Shown here one piece after another: positions 7,894 through 14,734 of a DNA stretch of 22,297 nt. Location of the stretch: positions 1-22,297 of the forward strand of contig JBEVCF010000110.1 in NCBI GenBank assembly GCA_040514355.1, written 5' to 3'. The DNA comes from Opacimonas sp040514355 (GTDB taxonomy: Bacteria > Pseudomonadota > Gammaproteobacteria > Enterobacterales > Alteromonadaceae). The notes beneath the pieces are model-generated. The model saw only the letters and a program-made list of their open reading frames with translations. It was not told where the DNA came from and searched no databases. The position numbers and the translations under genes are program-made. Each line of letters opens with the position of its first letter. Position 1 is the stretch's first letter.

Positions 7894-8331
7894 CTTTTTG
7901 CCATCTTCATCATAGTCTCCATTCTGGAGATAATGAGTTTATTAACATGATGTTTTATTACGTTAGATTTCTGTATAGGTATCAAAAGGAATTGTCTCAA
8001 TCAATTTCAATACGCCAAACGTTGTCAGATTGACCTTTTCAAGGTATGAGAAGGCATTTATATTTGTGAAGTGATTGAGGTGTGCATCCTTGCACTCTTG
8101 CTTTCCTGCATCTTACATCCGTGATGAATACTGTTCCTTGCACTTAAAAGATACTGTTTGTATATTTCAATTATATGACGCTTTCCTAAGTGTTTTTCTT
8201 AGTGACGTATAGAACGCAGCATGCATTTGATTGAATAATAGTACCCATGCTGCGTGCTATTTTTCCGTTCAAGAATGGGGGCCTAACACAGGACCTTAGT
8301 ATCTATTTCTACATTACGAAATATACGAAAC
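7894..8331. other. 438-bp gene-free region downstream of glmS
   Basis: No convincing coding frame is seen on either strand. The region is AT-rich and contains a perfect 10-bp inverted repeat (8214-8255), a smaller CTAAG/CTTAG repeat (8186-8202) and a 10-bp direct repeat TCCTTGCACT (8087-8096 and 8135-8144). The promoter of the AFG1-type ATPase should lie at its left end. Position immediately 3' of glmS is where Tn7-family elements insert, but no Tn7-like end or tns gene is visible. Confidence 0.6.
8214..8255. repeat. Perfect 10-bp inverted repeat in the glmS downstream region
   Basis: ACGCAGCATG (8214-8223) and CATGCTGCGT (8246-8255) are perfect complements with a 22-nt spacer. On the + strand, TATTTTT follows within 3 nt, giving a terminator-like outline; on the minus strand no U-tract follows. 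It may stabilise the 3' end of the glmS message or end an unseen + transcript. Confidence 0.4.
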
Positions 8332-10164
8332 TTATTCCACGGTCACTGACTTCGCCAAATTACGCGGTTGATCCACATCTGTACCCTTGATCAACGCCAC
8401 GTAGTACGATAACAACTGCAGTGGAATAGTATAAATGATCGGTGCAATGGATGCGTGGCAGTGTGGTACCGAAATCACACGCATCGTGTCGTCAGAGGCA
8501 AACTGCGCATCTTTGTCGGCGAACACATACATGATCCCGCCACGGGCACGTACTTCTTCAACGTTTGATTTTAATTTCTCTAGCAATTCGTTATTTGGTG
8601 CGACCACAATCACTGGCATTTCATCATCAATCAGCGCTAAAGGACCGTGCTTTAACTCACCAGACGCATATGCTTCGGCATGAATATACGAAATTTCTTT
8701 TAGCTTTAACGCGCCTTCCATCGCGATGGGATACTGCTCACCACGCCCCAAGAATAAGGAGTGCTGCTTATCAGCAAACTCTTCTGCCAAGGCCTCAATA
8801 CTATCAGTCAGTAATAACGTTTCTTCTAGTTTCGCTGGCAAACTCTGCAGACCGGCTAAGATATCATCCTTGTCGACTGCACTGAGTCCGTTATGCTCAC
8901 CAATCGCCAAGGTCAACAATAAGAAGGCTGTTAACTGAGTCGTAAATGCTTTCGTTGACGCAACGCCAATTTCCGCACCGGCTTTGGTCATAAACGCCAT
9001 ATCGGATTCACGCACTAACGACGAGCCAGCCACGTTACAAATTGTCAAAGACGACATGTAACCCAACTCTTGTGCCAACCGCAGCGCCGCAAGGGTATCT
9101 GCTGTCTCACCGGATTGTGAAATTGTCACCAACAGGCTATTAGGTTGTACCACCGATTTACGGTAACGGAATTCTGAAGCGATTTCGACATTACACGAGA
9201 CATTGGCGTATTGCTCTAACCAATAGCGTGCCGTCATACCCGCATGATAAGACGTACCGCAAGCGATGATTTGCACGTGCTTGACCTTGGCTAATAAAGT
9301 TTCCGCATTTTCACCGAAGATATGTTGTGCAATACCATTCGCATCGATACGACCAGCTAGGGCATTGCGTACAACAGCGGGTTGCTCGTGAATTTCTTTG
9401 AGCATGTAATGACGATATTGACCTTTGTCCCCGGCGTCATGTTCCACATTGGATTCAATGATTTCGCGTTCCACTGGCTGACCATCTTTGTCAAAAATGG
9501 TCACTTCGCGACGCGTGATCTCAGCCACATCACCTTCTTCTAAAAACATAAAGCGACGGGTGACTGGCAACAACGCCATTTGGTCTGATGCGATAAAGTT
9601 CTCACCTAGACCTAAACCAATGACCAAGGGTGAACCTGAGCGCGCCACCACCACGCGAGAGGGATCGTGTTGATCCATGATCACCGTCCCATAGGCACCA
9701 TCAAATTTTTTCACGGCAGCTTGCACTGCACTTAATAACGACGCATGTTCATCTAATAAAGAATGCACGGTGTGAGCGATGGTCTCAGTATCAGTATCTG
9801 TGCTGATCTCATAACCTTTTTGCACTAGCTCGGCACGTAACTCTTGGAAGTTTTCAATGATTCCATTGTGCACTACCGAAATACGATTAGTTGAATAGTG
9901 AGGGTGCGCATTATTTTCAGTCACACCACCATGCGTGGCCCAACGTGTATGCGCAATCCCTGTAGTACCTCGACCATTCTCTGGGGTAATGGCATCGGCT
10001 AATGCCTGAACTTTACCAGTACGACGCACACGACTAAATTCGCCCTGTGGTGTCAACAAGGCTACGCCCGCAGAATCGTAACCACGATACTCTAGACGCT
10101 TTAACCCTTCTAATAAGATTTCAATTACATTACGCTCAGCTACCGCTCCAACGATCCCACACAT
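8332..10164 (-). CDS. glmS: Glutamine-fructose-6-phosphate aminotransferase (isomerizing)
   Basis: The 610-residue protein begins MCGIVGAV, so Cys2 becomes the N-terminal nucleophile of the glutaminase domain after Met removal. RGYDSAG and the HTRWATHG and HNGIIEN motifs of the class-II amidotransferase domain follow (residues 1-240). Two SIS isomerase domains occupy about 285-430 and 460-600, with CGTSYHAG, SQSGETADT, STKAFTTQ, and the C-terminal loop QPRNLAKSVTVE. It makes glucosamine-6-phosphate from fructose-6-phosphate and glutamine, the first step to UDP-GlcNAc for peptidoglycan and LPS. Length is standard (609 in E. coli). It lies 3 bp downstream of a DeoR-type regulator and should be co-transcribed with it. 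Confidence 0.98.
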   Translation of the reverse strand: MCGIVGAVAERNVIEILLEGLKRLEYRGYDSAGVALLTPQGEFSRVRRTGKVQALADAITPENGRGTTGIAHTRWATHGGVTENNAHPHYSTNRISVVHNGIIENFQELRAELVQKGYEISTDTDTETIAHTVHSLLDEHASLLSAVQAAVKKFDGAYGTVIMDQHDPSRVVVARSGSPLVIGLGLGENFIASDQMALLPVTRRFMFLEEGDVAEITRREVTIFDKDGQPVEREIIESNVEHDAGDKGQYRHYMLKEIHEQPAVVRNALAGRIDANGIAQHIFGENAETLLAKVKHVQIIACGTSYHAGMTARYWLEQYANVSCNVEIASEFRYRKSVVQPNSLLVTISQSGETADTLAALRLAQELGYMSSLTICNVAGSSLVRESDMAFMTKAGAEIGVASTKAFTTQLTAFLLLTLAIGEHNGLSAVDKDDILAGLQSLPAKLEETLLLTDSIEALAEEFADKQHSLFLGRGEQYPIAMEGALKLKEISYIHAEAYASGELKHGPLALIDDEMPVIVVAPNNELLEKLKSNVEEVRARGGIMYVFADKDAQFASDDTMRVISVPHCHASIAPIIYTIPLQLLSYYVALIKGTDVDQPRNLAKSVTVE

Positions 10165-10167
10165 ACT

Positions 10168-10938
10168 TTACTCCTTTATGGGTGCTGTTTTTACCAGGAC
10201 ACCCTTGTGTTCAATTTGCTGTTTAGCAACATCATCAATTTTGTTATCGGTCACTAGCGTCGAAATGTTTACCCACGCTAGCTCTATATTAGGCATTTTT
10301 TTGAATAACTTATCCGATTGCGCTAACACAATCGTTTGCTTTGAGACAGAAGACATGACCTGAGACAAACGCGTCAATTCGTGAAAGGTCGTTGTGCCGT
10401 GTTCTAGATCAATACCCGAAGCCCCCACAAATGCCATCTCAAAGTTATAGGATGCAATCATTTTCTCTGACATCTGCCCTTGGAAAGATTGTGATAAGGG
10501 ATCCCATGTACCACCAGACATTAACACCGTCGCATTGTTACTCTTTTGTGTTAGTGCGGTTGCCACCGGTAGTGAATTAGTCATTACCACCAAACCAGGT
10601 ATCGTCTGTAAAAACGGTAACATCTGGGCAGTCGTTGTCCCACTGTCTAAAATGATCCGCGCATTGGGCTGTATCAACTGCGCTGCCGTTTCGGCGATAG
10701 CAGATTTAACCGGATCAAAGGCCAACATGTCTCGTGGTTTTGCGTCTACTTGCACTGCGCCACCATGCGTGCGTATACACAAGCCTGCACGCTCTAACTC
10801 AGTCAAGTACTTTCGAATCGAAACCTCAGAAACGCCTAATTGTGCGGACAATGCCACGACATTGACTTGACCTTCATCGCTTAATGCCTTGGTTATCGCC
10901 TGTATTTTAGGGTTTTGGAGGTTCATATTGCACATCAT
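10168..10938 (-). CDS. DeoR/GlpR-family transcriptional regulator, glmS-linked
   Basis: The 256-residue protein has an N-terminal winged helix-turn-helix (about residues 20-62: VNVVALSAQLGVSEVSIRKY, then AGLCIRTHGGAV) and a C-terminal DeoRC sugar-phosphate sensor (about 78-235) with DSGTTTAQ, MTNSLPVA and FVGASGID. Such regulators bind phosphosugars and usually repress linked metabolic genes. Placement 3 bp upstream of glmS suggests that it controls amino-sugar synthesis and itself; the effector is inferred, perhaps glucosamine- or GlcNAc-phosphate. Three in-frame ATGs are possible (10938, 10935, 10926). None has a strong ribosome site, and the one at 10926 fits the family's usual N-terminus best. 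A near-consensus promoter with overlapping GTTTCG repeats lies just upstream. Confidence 0.88.
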   Translation of the reverse strand: MMCNMNLQNPKIQAITKALSDEGQVNVVALSAQLGVSEVSIRKYLTELERAGLCIRTHGGAVQVDAKPRDMLAFDPVKSAIAETAAQLIQPNARIILDSGTTTAQMLPFLQTIPGLVVMTNSLPVATALTQKSNNATVLMSGGTWDPLSQSFQGQMSEKMIASYNFEMAFVGASGIDLEHGTTTFHELTRLSQVMSSVSKQTIVLAQSDKLFKKMPNIELAWVNISTLVTDNKIDDVAKQQIEHKGVLVKTAPIKE

Positions 10939-10948
10939 TCAAAAACAT

Positions 10949-10983
10949 GTTTCGAAGTATAACTTAAAGTTTCGTTTTGTAAA
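10949..10983 (-). promoter_or_regulatory. Promoter with overlapping DeoR-type operator repeats for the regulator-glmS unit
   Basis: On the minus strand, TTTACA (10978-10983) and TATACT (10956-10961) are separated by 16 bp; each box is 5 of 6 to the sigma-70 consensus. The inferred start is near 10949. Two copies of GTTTCG (+ strand, 10949-10954 and 10969-10974) lie exactly 20 bp apart, one in the spacer and one at the start site. TTTCG-type direct repeats are known DeoR-family operator elements, so autorepression is likely. A palindrome AAACATGTTT (10943-10952) overlaps the promoter-proximal copy. Confidence 0.55.
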
Positions 10984-11061
10984 GTAAGAACATTTCTTAG
11001 TGGCGGTTATAGCGTTTTCTAACGAGTATACTAGTCCCGCAGATATGCTTTTTCCACAGAT

Positions 11062-11098
11062 AAAAAAACGGCTAATGCACACCACATGCATTAGCCGT
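11062..11098 (-). terminator. Rho-independent terminator of glmU
   Basis: A perfect 12-bp stem (11068-11079 with 11087-11098) closes a 7-nt loop. On the minus strand it is followed by a run of Ts (complement of 11062-11068). It lies 18 bp after the glmU stop and separates glmU from the DeoR-glmS unit. Confidence 0.93.
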
Positions 11099-11116
11099 TA
11101 CATCTATTAAATATGG

Positions 11117-12475
11117 TTATTTTTTAGTTGGACGAGGCCAGTTAGCAATGTCACGCTGTTTGGCCCGTGCAATCGCAAGCTGCCCGTCTTCAACATCTTT
11201 AGTGACCGTAGAACCCGCACCGACCGTTGCTTCATCCCCAATAGAAACCGGCGCCACCAAGGAAGAATTAGAACCAATAAACGCATTGGTACCAATAACG
11301 GTTTTGGATTTGTTAACCCCATCGTAGTTACACGTAATGGTACCCGCGCCAATATTCGCGCCTGCCCCAACAATCGTATCACCTAAATACGTTAAGTGAT
11401 TGGCTTTTGCCCCGCGCCCAAGTATGGTTTTCTTCATTTCCACAAAGTTACCCACTTTAGCCCCTTCACACATTTTCGCTCCAGGGCGTAAACGCGCATA
11501 AGGACCAATTTGGCAGTTCGCTTCGACTTCGGCATCTTCAATGATCGAGTTAGCCGCGACGACCGTGCCTGCGCCGATAGAGCAATTGCGTAAAATACAA
11601 TTCGGTTCAATCACCACATTGTCACCGAGTACAACCTTGCCTTCGAACACACAATTCACATCGATACTGATGTCATTCCCCACAATCAACTCGCCTCGGA
11701 CATCGAAACGCTGAGGATCGGCTAAGCTTGCACCTGATAACATCGCTTGCTCAGCTTGTTCTAACTGAAAAGCACGTTCAAGACGTGTGAGTTGTACTCG
11801 GTTATTCACACCTTCCACTTCGTGCACTGCGGTTGGATGAGCCGCACGGATGCGTTTACCTTCAGCAGCGGCCATCGCAATGACATCTGTTAAATAGTAT
11901 TCACCTTGAGCATTATCATTAGATAATTGCCCTAACCAGCGCTTTAAGTCACCCGCGTTCATGAGCATCATGCCCGTGTTAATTTCAGTGATCGCACGCT
12001 GTGCATCTGTTGCATCTTTGTGCTCAACAATCGCCGTGATGTTATCACCGTCACGAATAATACGTCCCATTCCGGTTGGATCCTCTAAATGCACAGTCAG
12101 CAGACCAAAATCCGCTTCTGCTCTAGCCGCGACCAAACGTGCTAACGTGTCCTTTTTAATTAATGGCGCATCACCCACTAATACCAGTACATCGTCTTCG
12201 TCATGTAAATAAGGGACGGCTTGTTGTACAGCATGCCCCGTACCTAGCTGCTCTTGCTGATAACACCAGTTGAGATTGGGTTCATCAATCTTAGCTTTTA
12301 AAAGATCTGCTCCGTGCCCATAAATTAAGTTGATCTGCTCGGCTCCTAATTCCTTCACCGTATCGATAATACGTTGCACCATGGGTTTTCCGGCAATGGG
12401 ATGAAGTACTTTAGGAAGCGCTGAGCGCATGCGCGTGCCTTTCCCGGCAGCTAAGATGACTACTGATAACGACAT
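11117..12475 (-). CDS. glmU: Bifunctional GlcN-1-P acetyltransferase / GlcNAc-1-P uridyltransferase
   Basis: The 452-residue protein has the N-terminal nucleotidyltransferase domain with LAAGKGTRMRSALPKVLH (residues 8-25) and QEQLGTGHAVQ, and a C-terminal left-handed beta-helix of hexapeptide repeats (about 250-440) including GNFVEMKK, NHLTYLGD, GAGTITCNYDG and the final active-site region. It acetylates glucosamine-1-phosphate and then forms UDP-GlcNAc, the last two steps of the pathway that glmS begins. Length is close to E. coli GlmU (456). It has its own terminator, and a candidate promoter lies just upstream, so it can be expressed apart from the transporter gene before it. The ATP synthase genes often found upstream of glmU are not here. 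Confidence 0.98.
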   Translation of the reverse strand: MSLSVVILAAGKGTRMRSALPKVLHPIAGKPMVQRIIDTVKELGAEQINLIYGHGADLLKAKIDEPNLNWCYQQEQLGTGHAVQQAVPYLHDEDDVLVLVGDAPLIKKDTLARLVAARAEADFGLLTVHLEDPTGMGRIIRDGDNITAIVEHKDATDAQRAITEINTGMMLMNAGDLKRWLGQLSNDNAQGEYYLTDVIAMAAAEGKRIRAAHPTAVHEVEGVNNRVQLTRLERAFQLEQAEQAMLSGASLADPQRFDVRGELIVGNDISIDVNCVFEGKVVLGDNVVIEPNCILRNCSIGAGTVVAANSIIEDAEVEANCQIGPYARLRPGAKMCEGAKVGNFVEMKKTILGRGAKANHLTYLGDTIVGAGANIGAGTITCNYDGVNKSKTVIGTNAFIGSNSSLVAPVSIGDEATVGAGSTVTKDVEDGQLAIARAKQRDIANWPRPTKK

Positions 12476-12505
12476 GTTTAATCCATTTTATTAACTACAA
12501 TTGCG

Positions 12506-12534
12506 ATCATACTCAAAAAAGTAGCGACTGCCTA
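12506..12534 (-). promoter_or_regulatory. Candidate sigma-70 promoter for glmU
   Basis: On the minus strand TAGGCA (12529-12534, 4 of 6 to -35) and TATGAT (12506-12511, 5 of 6 to -10) are spaced 17 bp. It lies in the 67-bp gap between the EamA transporter stop and the glmU start. Confidence 0.4.
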
Positions 12535-12542
12535 TAAGAAAT

Positions 12543-13424
12543 CTAGCCCATATGTTTTTTGTATATCTGCTCGACGGCACCCGAAGTAAGCGCAATCCCG
12601 AATAAAATTACGCCCGCACCGCTGAGCATATACAGGCTGATCCGTTCATCGAGCAAACTCCAACCCCATAACAGACCAAACACTGGCACCATATATCCTA
12701 CATATATCGCCTTGGCTGCTCCAATCTTAACAATTAAATCAAAATACAACATATAGGCAAAACCCGTACAAAATACGGCTAAGATTATCGCAGCAAGCCA
12801 AGCATCAGTACTGGGCATGGTCGATACTGGGAACATAAAAACCATGGGTAATAACACAATAGCTGATACAATTTGACTACCAGCAGCTACCGGCATTGGC
12901 TTTGCATCTGGTAAGTATTTTTTGAAATAGCACACGGCAAAGCCATAGCAAAATGTCGCCACCAAACATGCTAAGACAGGGAAGATACTGACACCATCTA
13001 ACGTAAGAGATTCATAGGACAATAAAAATACACCTACAAAACCGCACAAGAATCCAACTTTAGCAAAGCCTGTAACTTGTTCTCTGAGCCACAACCACGC
13101 GAGTAATGCTCCAAAAATAGAGGCCGTACCATTTAGTAATGCGGTTAATGAAGCAGGTAAATGGAGTGCGCCGTAACCAAAAAAACAAAATGGGATCGCA
13201 GTATTAAAAAGTCCTACTACGATGATTTCTTTGTAATGTACGCGCAGTGCAGAGAGTTGTTTGCGTGCCCATACAATGGGTAACAAGATCAGTGCTGCTA
13301 ATAAAGCTCGCAGTTCGACCATACCCCAAATACCAAATTCGGGTACAGTAATTAGCATCAGCATAAACGAAGAGCCCCAAATCGCGGCTAACAAACACAA
13401 CTGCAAAAAATGTTGAATGGGCAT
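12543..13424 (-). CDS. DMT-superfamily (EamA) transporter
   Basis: The 293-residue protein is almost entirely hydrophobic, with about 10 membrane helices arranged as two EamA repeats. The first repeat carries AAIWGSSFM near the N-terminus and LTALLNGTASIFGALLAWLWLRE (about 93-115), a typical EamA signature. The second ends with a matching VGYMVPVFGLLWGWSLLDE. Family members export amino acids, metabolites or drugs across the inner membrane; the substrate cannot be read from the sequence. Its start lies 3 bp after the ogt stop, so it is the last gene of the speA-alkA-ogt run. Confidence 0.85.
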   Translation of the reverse strand: MPIQHFLQLCLLAAIWGSSFMLMLITVPEFGIWGMVELRALLAALILLPIVWARKQLSALRVHYKEIIVVGLFNTAIPFCFFGYGALHLPASLTALLNGTASIFGALLAWLWLREQVTGFAKVGFLCGFVGVFLLSYESLTLDGVSIFPVLACLVATFCYGFAVCYFKKYLPDAKPMPVAAGSQIVSAIVLLPMVFMFPVSTMPSTDAWLAAIILAVFCTGFAYMLYFDLIVKIGAAKAIYVGYMVPVFGLLWGWSLLDERISLYMLSGAGVILFGIALTSGAVEQIYKKHMG

Positions 13425-13427
13425 GAA

Positions 13428-13901
13428 TTAGGTGGAGGCTCGTTGTAAATATTGTTGCTCATGGTCTAACAACCATGATTTTTTATCAAGTCCGCTGGCA
13501 TATCCGGTTAATTTTCCGCTTTTGCCGATCACTCGATGACAGGGCACAATAATCGCTATCGGATTTTTACTGTTTGCCATACCCACTGCTCTGGAGGCTG
13601 TGGGTTGACCGATTGCAACGGCCTGCTCACCATAAGACCGCGTCTCACCATAAGGTATAGCAACCAATGTTTGCCATACGCGCTGTTGAAAGGGAGTACC
13701 AAACGCCGCTAAGGCAACCGTAAACTGCGTGCGTTGCGAGGCAAAATACTCAGTCAGTTGCTGTTTACCTTGCTGCGTATGCTGATTAGGACATGCTGGT
13801 TGCGTCTGTGTTGTAATAAATGCGACCTCAGTCAAACCCTCAGCATTGGCCCGAATAGCAATACTCCCTAGTGTCGTCTCTAAGTAACTTACCCATTGCA
13901 T
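13428..13901 (-). CDS. ogt: Methylated-DNA-[protein]-cysteine S-methyltransferase (Ogt type)
   Basis: The 157-residue protein has the MGMT C-terminal domain: GTPFQQRVWQTLVAIPYGET (about 68-87), SYGEQA, RAVGMANSKNPIAIIVPCHRVI with acceptor Cys121 in PCHRV, then GKLTGYASGLDKKSWLLDHE. It removes alkyl groups from O6-alkylguanine and O4-alkylthymine by irreversible transfer to the cysteine. The short N-terminal domain and absence of an AraC-like part exclude Ada. Its start overlaps the end of alkA by 13 bp, so the two alkylation-repair proteins are translationally coupled; the EamA transporter follows after 3 bp. The gene symbol follows the single-domain type. Confidence 0.92.
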   Translation of the reverse strand: MQWVSYLETTLGSIAIRANAEGLTEVAFITTQTQPACPNQHTQQGKQQLTEYFASQRTQFTVALAAFGTPFQQRVWQTLVAIPYGETRSYGEQAVAIGQPTASRAVGMANSKNPIAIIVPCHRVIGKSGKLTGYASGLDKKSWLLDHEQQYLQRAST

Positions 13902-14723
13902 GCGGTTTTCTTCATTTTTTCAAGCGTTGACCACTGCCACAACTGCAGACAAAAATAACTGCGCCAAGGGCTGGCTTTGTCAGAGGAGAGTGGGTGTTGT
14001 TGCAGTTGTTGTTTAATAATTAAATCGTTATCAAGCATGACATCTGGCGCAGCAAATCCACGTAATTTAACGTAGTTGACTGTCCACGGACCAATCCCTT
14101 TGATATCTAATAATGTATCCACTTGACTGATATCTGACAAACCGTGTTCAGCAACCCATGCGGATGCGTTGAGCAGAGATTGTTTGCGACGTTCCGGCAA
14201 ACGAAACCCAGCCAAATCCGCTTCAAGCAACGCTTGTGGTGAAAAAAATCCGCGTCCACCATGACATTGTACCAATGCGTGTAGTTTATTAAGCTGGGTG
14301 ATTGCAGCCGTTACTGTGACTTGTTGACCCAAAATGGCGCGGATGAGCGCCTCATAAGGCGACCAACAACCTGCGATAGCAACTGGGATCAAGGCTGATT
14401 TGGGCATACCTGAGGTGATCAACGCTGGCGCAATATCCTGCCAAATACTGCCAAGCCCCAAGACATGTTTTAAAGACCTGATATCGTCAGCTTGTGTTGT
14501 CCAAGCCCCATCGTCATCGACAGGCAAAAAACTCACCGCAAAACAGTGTTTGTCTGCTAAAAATTCCGCATGGACCAGACCTTCTGGCGTTTGCCGGGTA
14601 TAGCCATTATCACTGACATTTTCCACTCCGGTTAGGGTGCGTTTTTGTAAAAAATCACGCACCAAAAACCNNNNNNNNNNCCAAAAACCAGTTGTAGTGT
14701 GTATCACAGGATAAAATTTTCAT
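13889..14723 (-). CDS. alkA: DNA-3-methyladenine glycosylase II (AlkA), split by an artificial 10-N gap
   Basis: The HhH-GPD fold is clear: AILGQQVTVTAA, hairpin IKGIGPWTVNYVKLRG, then a segment ending in the catalytic Asp of LDNDL and PWRSY, all aligning with E. coli AlkA. The enzyme excises alkylated purines. The Ns at 14671-14680 break the 5' end. CCAAAAACC occurs on both sides (14662-14670 and 14681-14689). Merging the two copies removes 19 bases and gives an open frame from ATG at 14723 to the stop: 271 residues starting MKILSCDTHYNW, whose YNW...FL spacing matches YDW...FL of E. coli AlkA. In that numbering the hairpin is 201-216 and the catalytic residue Asp227. Without merging, only a GTG start at 14707 with four unknown residues is possible. 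The start is 11 bp after the speA stop, and the 3' end overlaps ogt by 13 bp. Confidence 0.88.
14671..14680. other. Assembly gap of 10 Ns
   Basis: Ten Ns sit between two copies of the 9-mer CCAAAAACC. The copies look like the overlapping ends of two contigs joined without merging. Protein alignment of alkA supports zero missing bases. Confidence 0.9.
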
Positions 14724-14734
14724 TTAAAACTCGA

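Noticed and set aside
8087..8144. Direct repeat TCCTTGCACT (8087-8096 and 8135-8144) as a target-site duplication or array
   Set aside because: There are only two copies, 48 bp apart, with no transposon-like sequence between them.
8290..8331. Tn7-type insertion at the glmS end
   Set aside because: No Tn7-like terminal repeat and no tns gene is visible in the window.
13889..14707. alkA starting at GTG 14707 with four unknown residues
   Set aside because: That frame gives a non-homologous N-terminus; merging the duplicated 9-mer yields an ATG start and an AlkA-like sequence.
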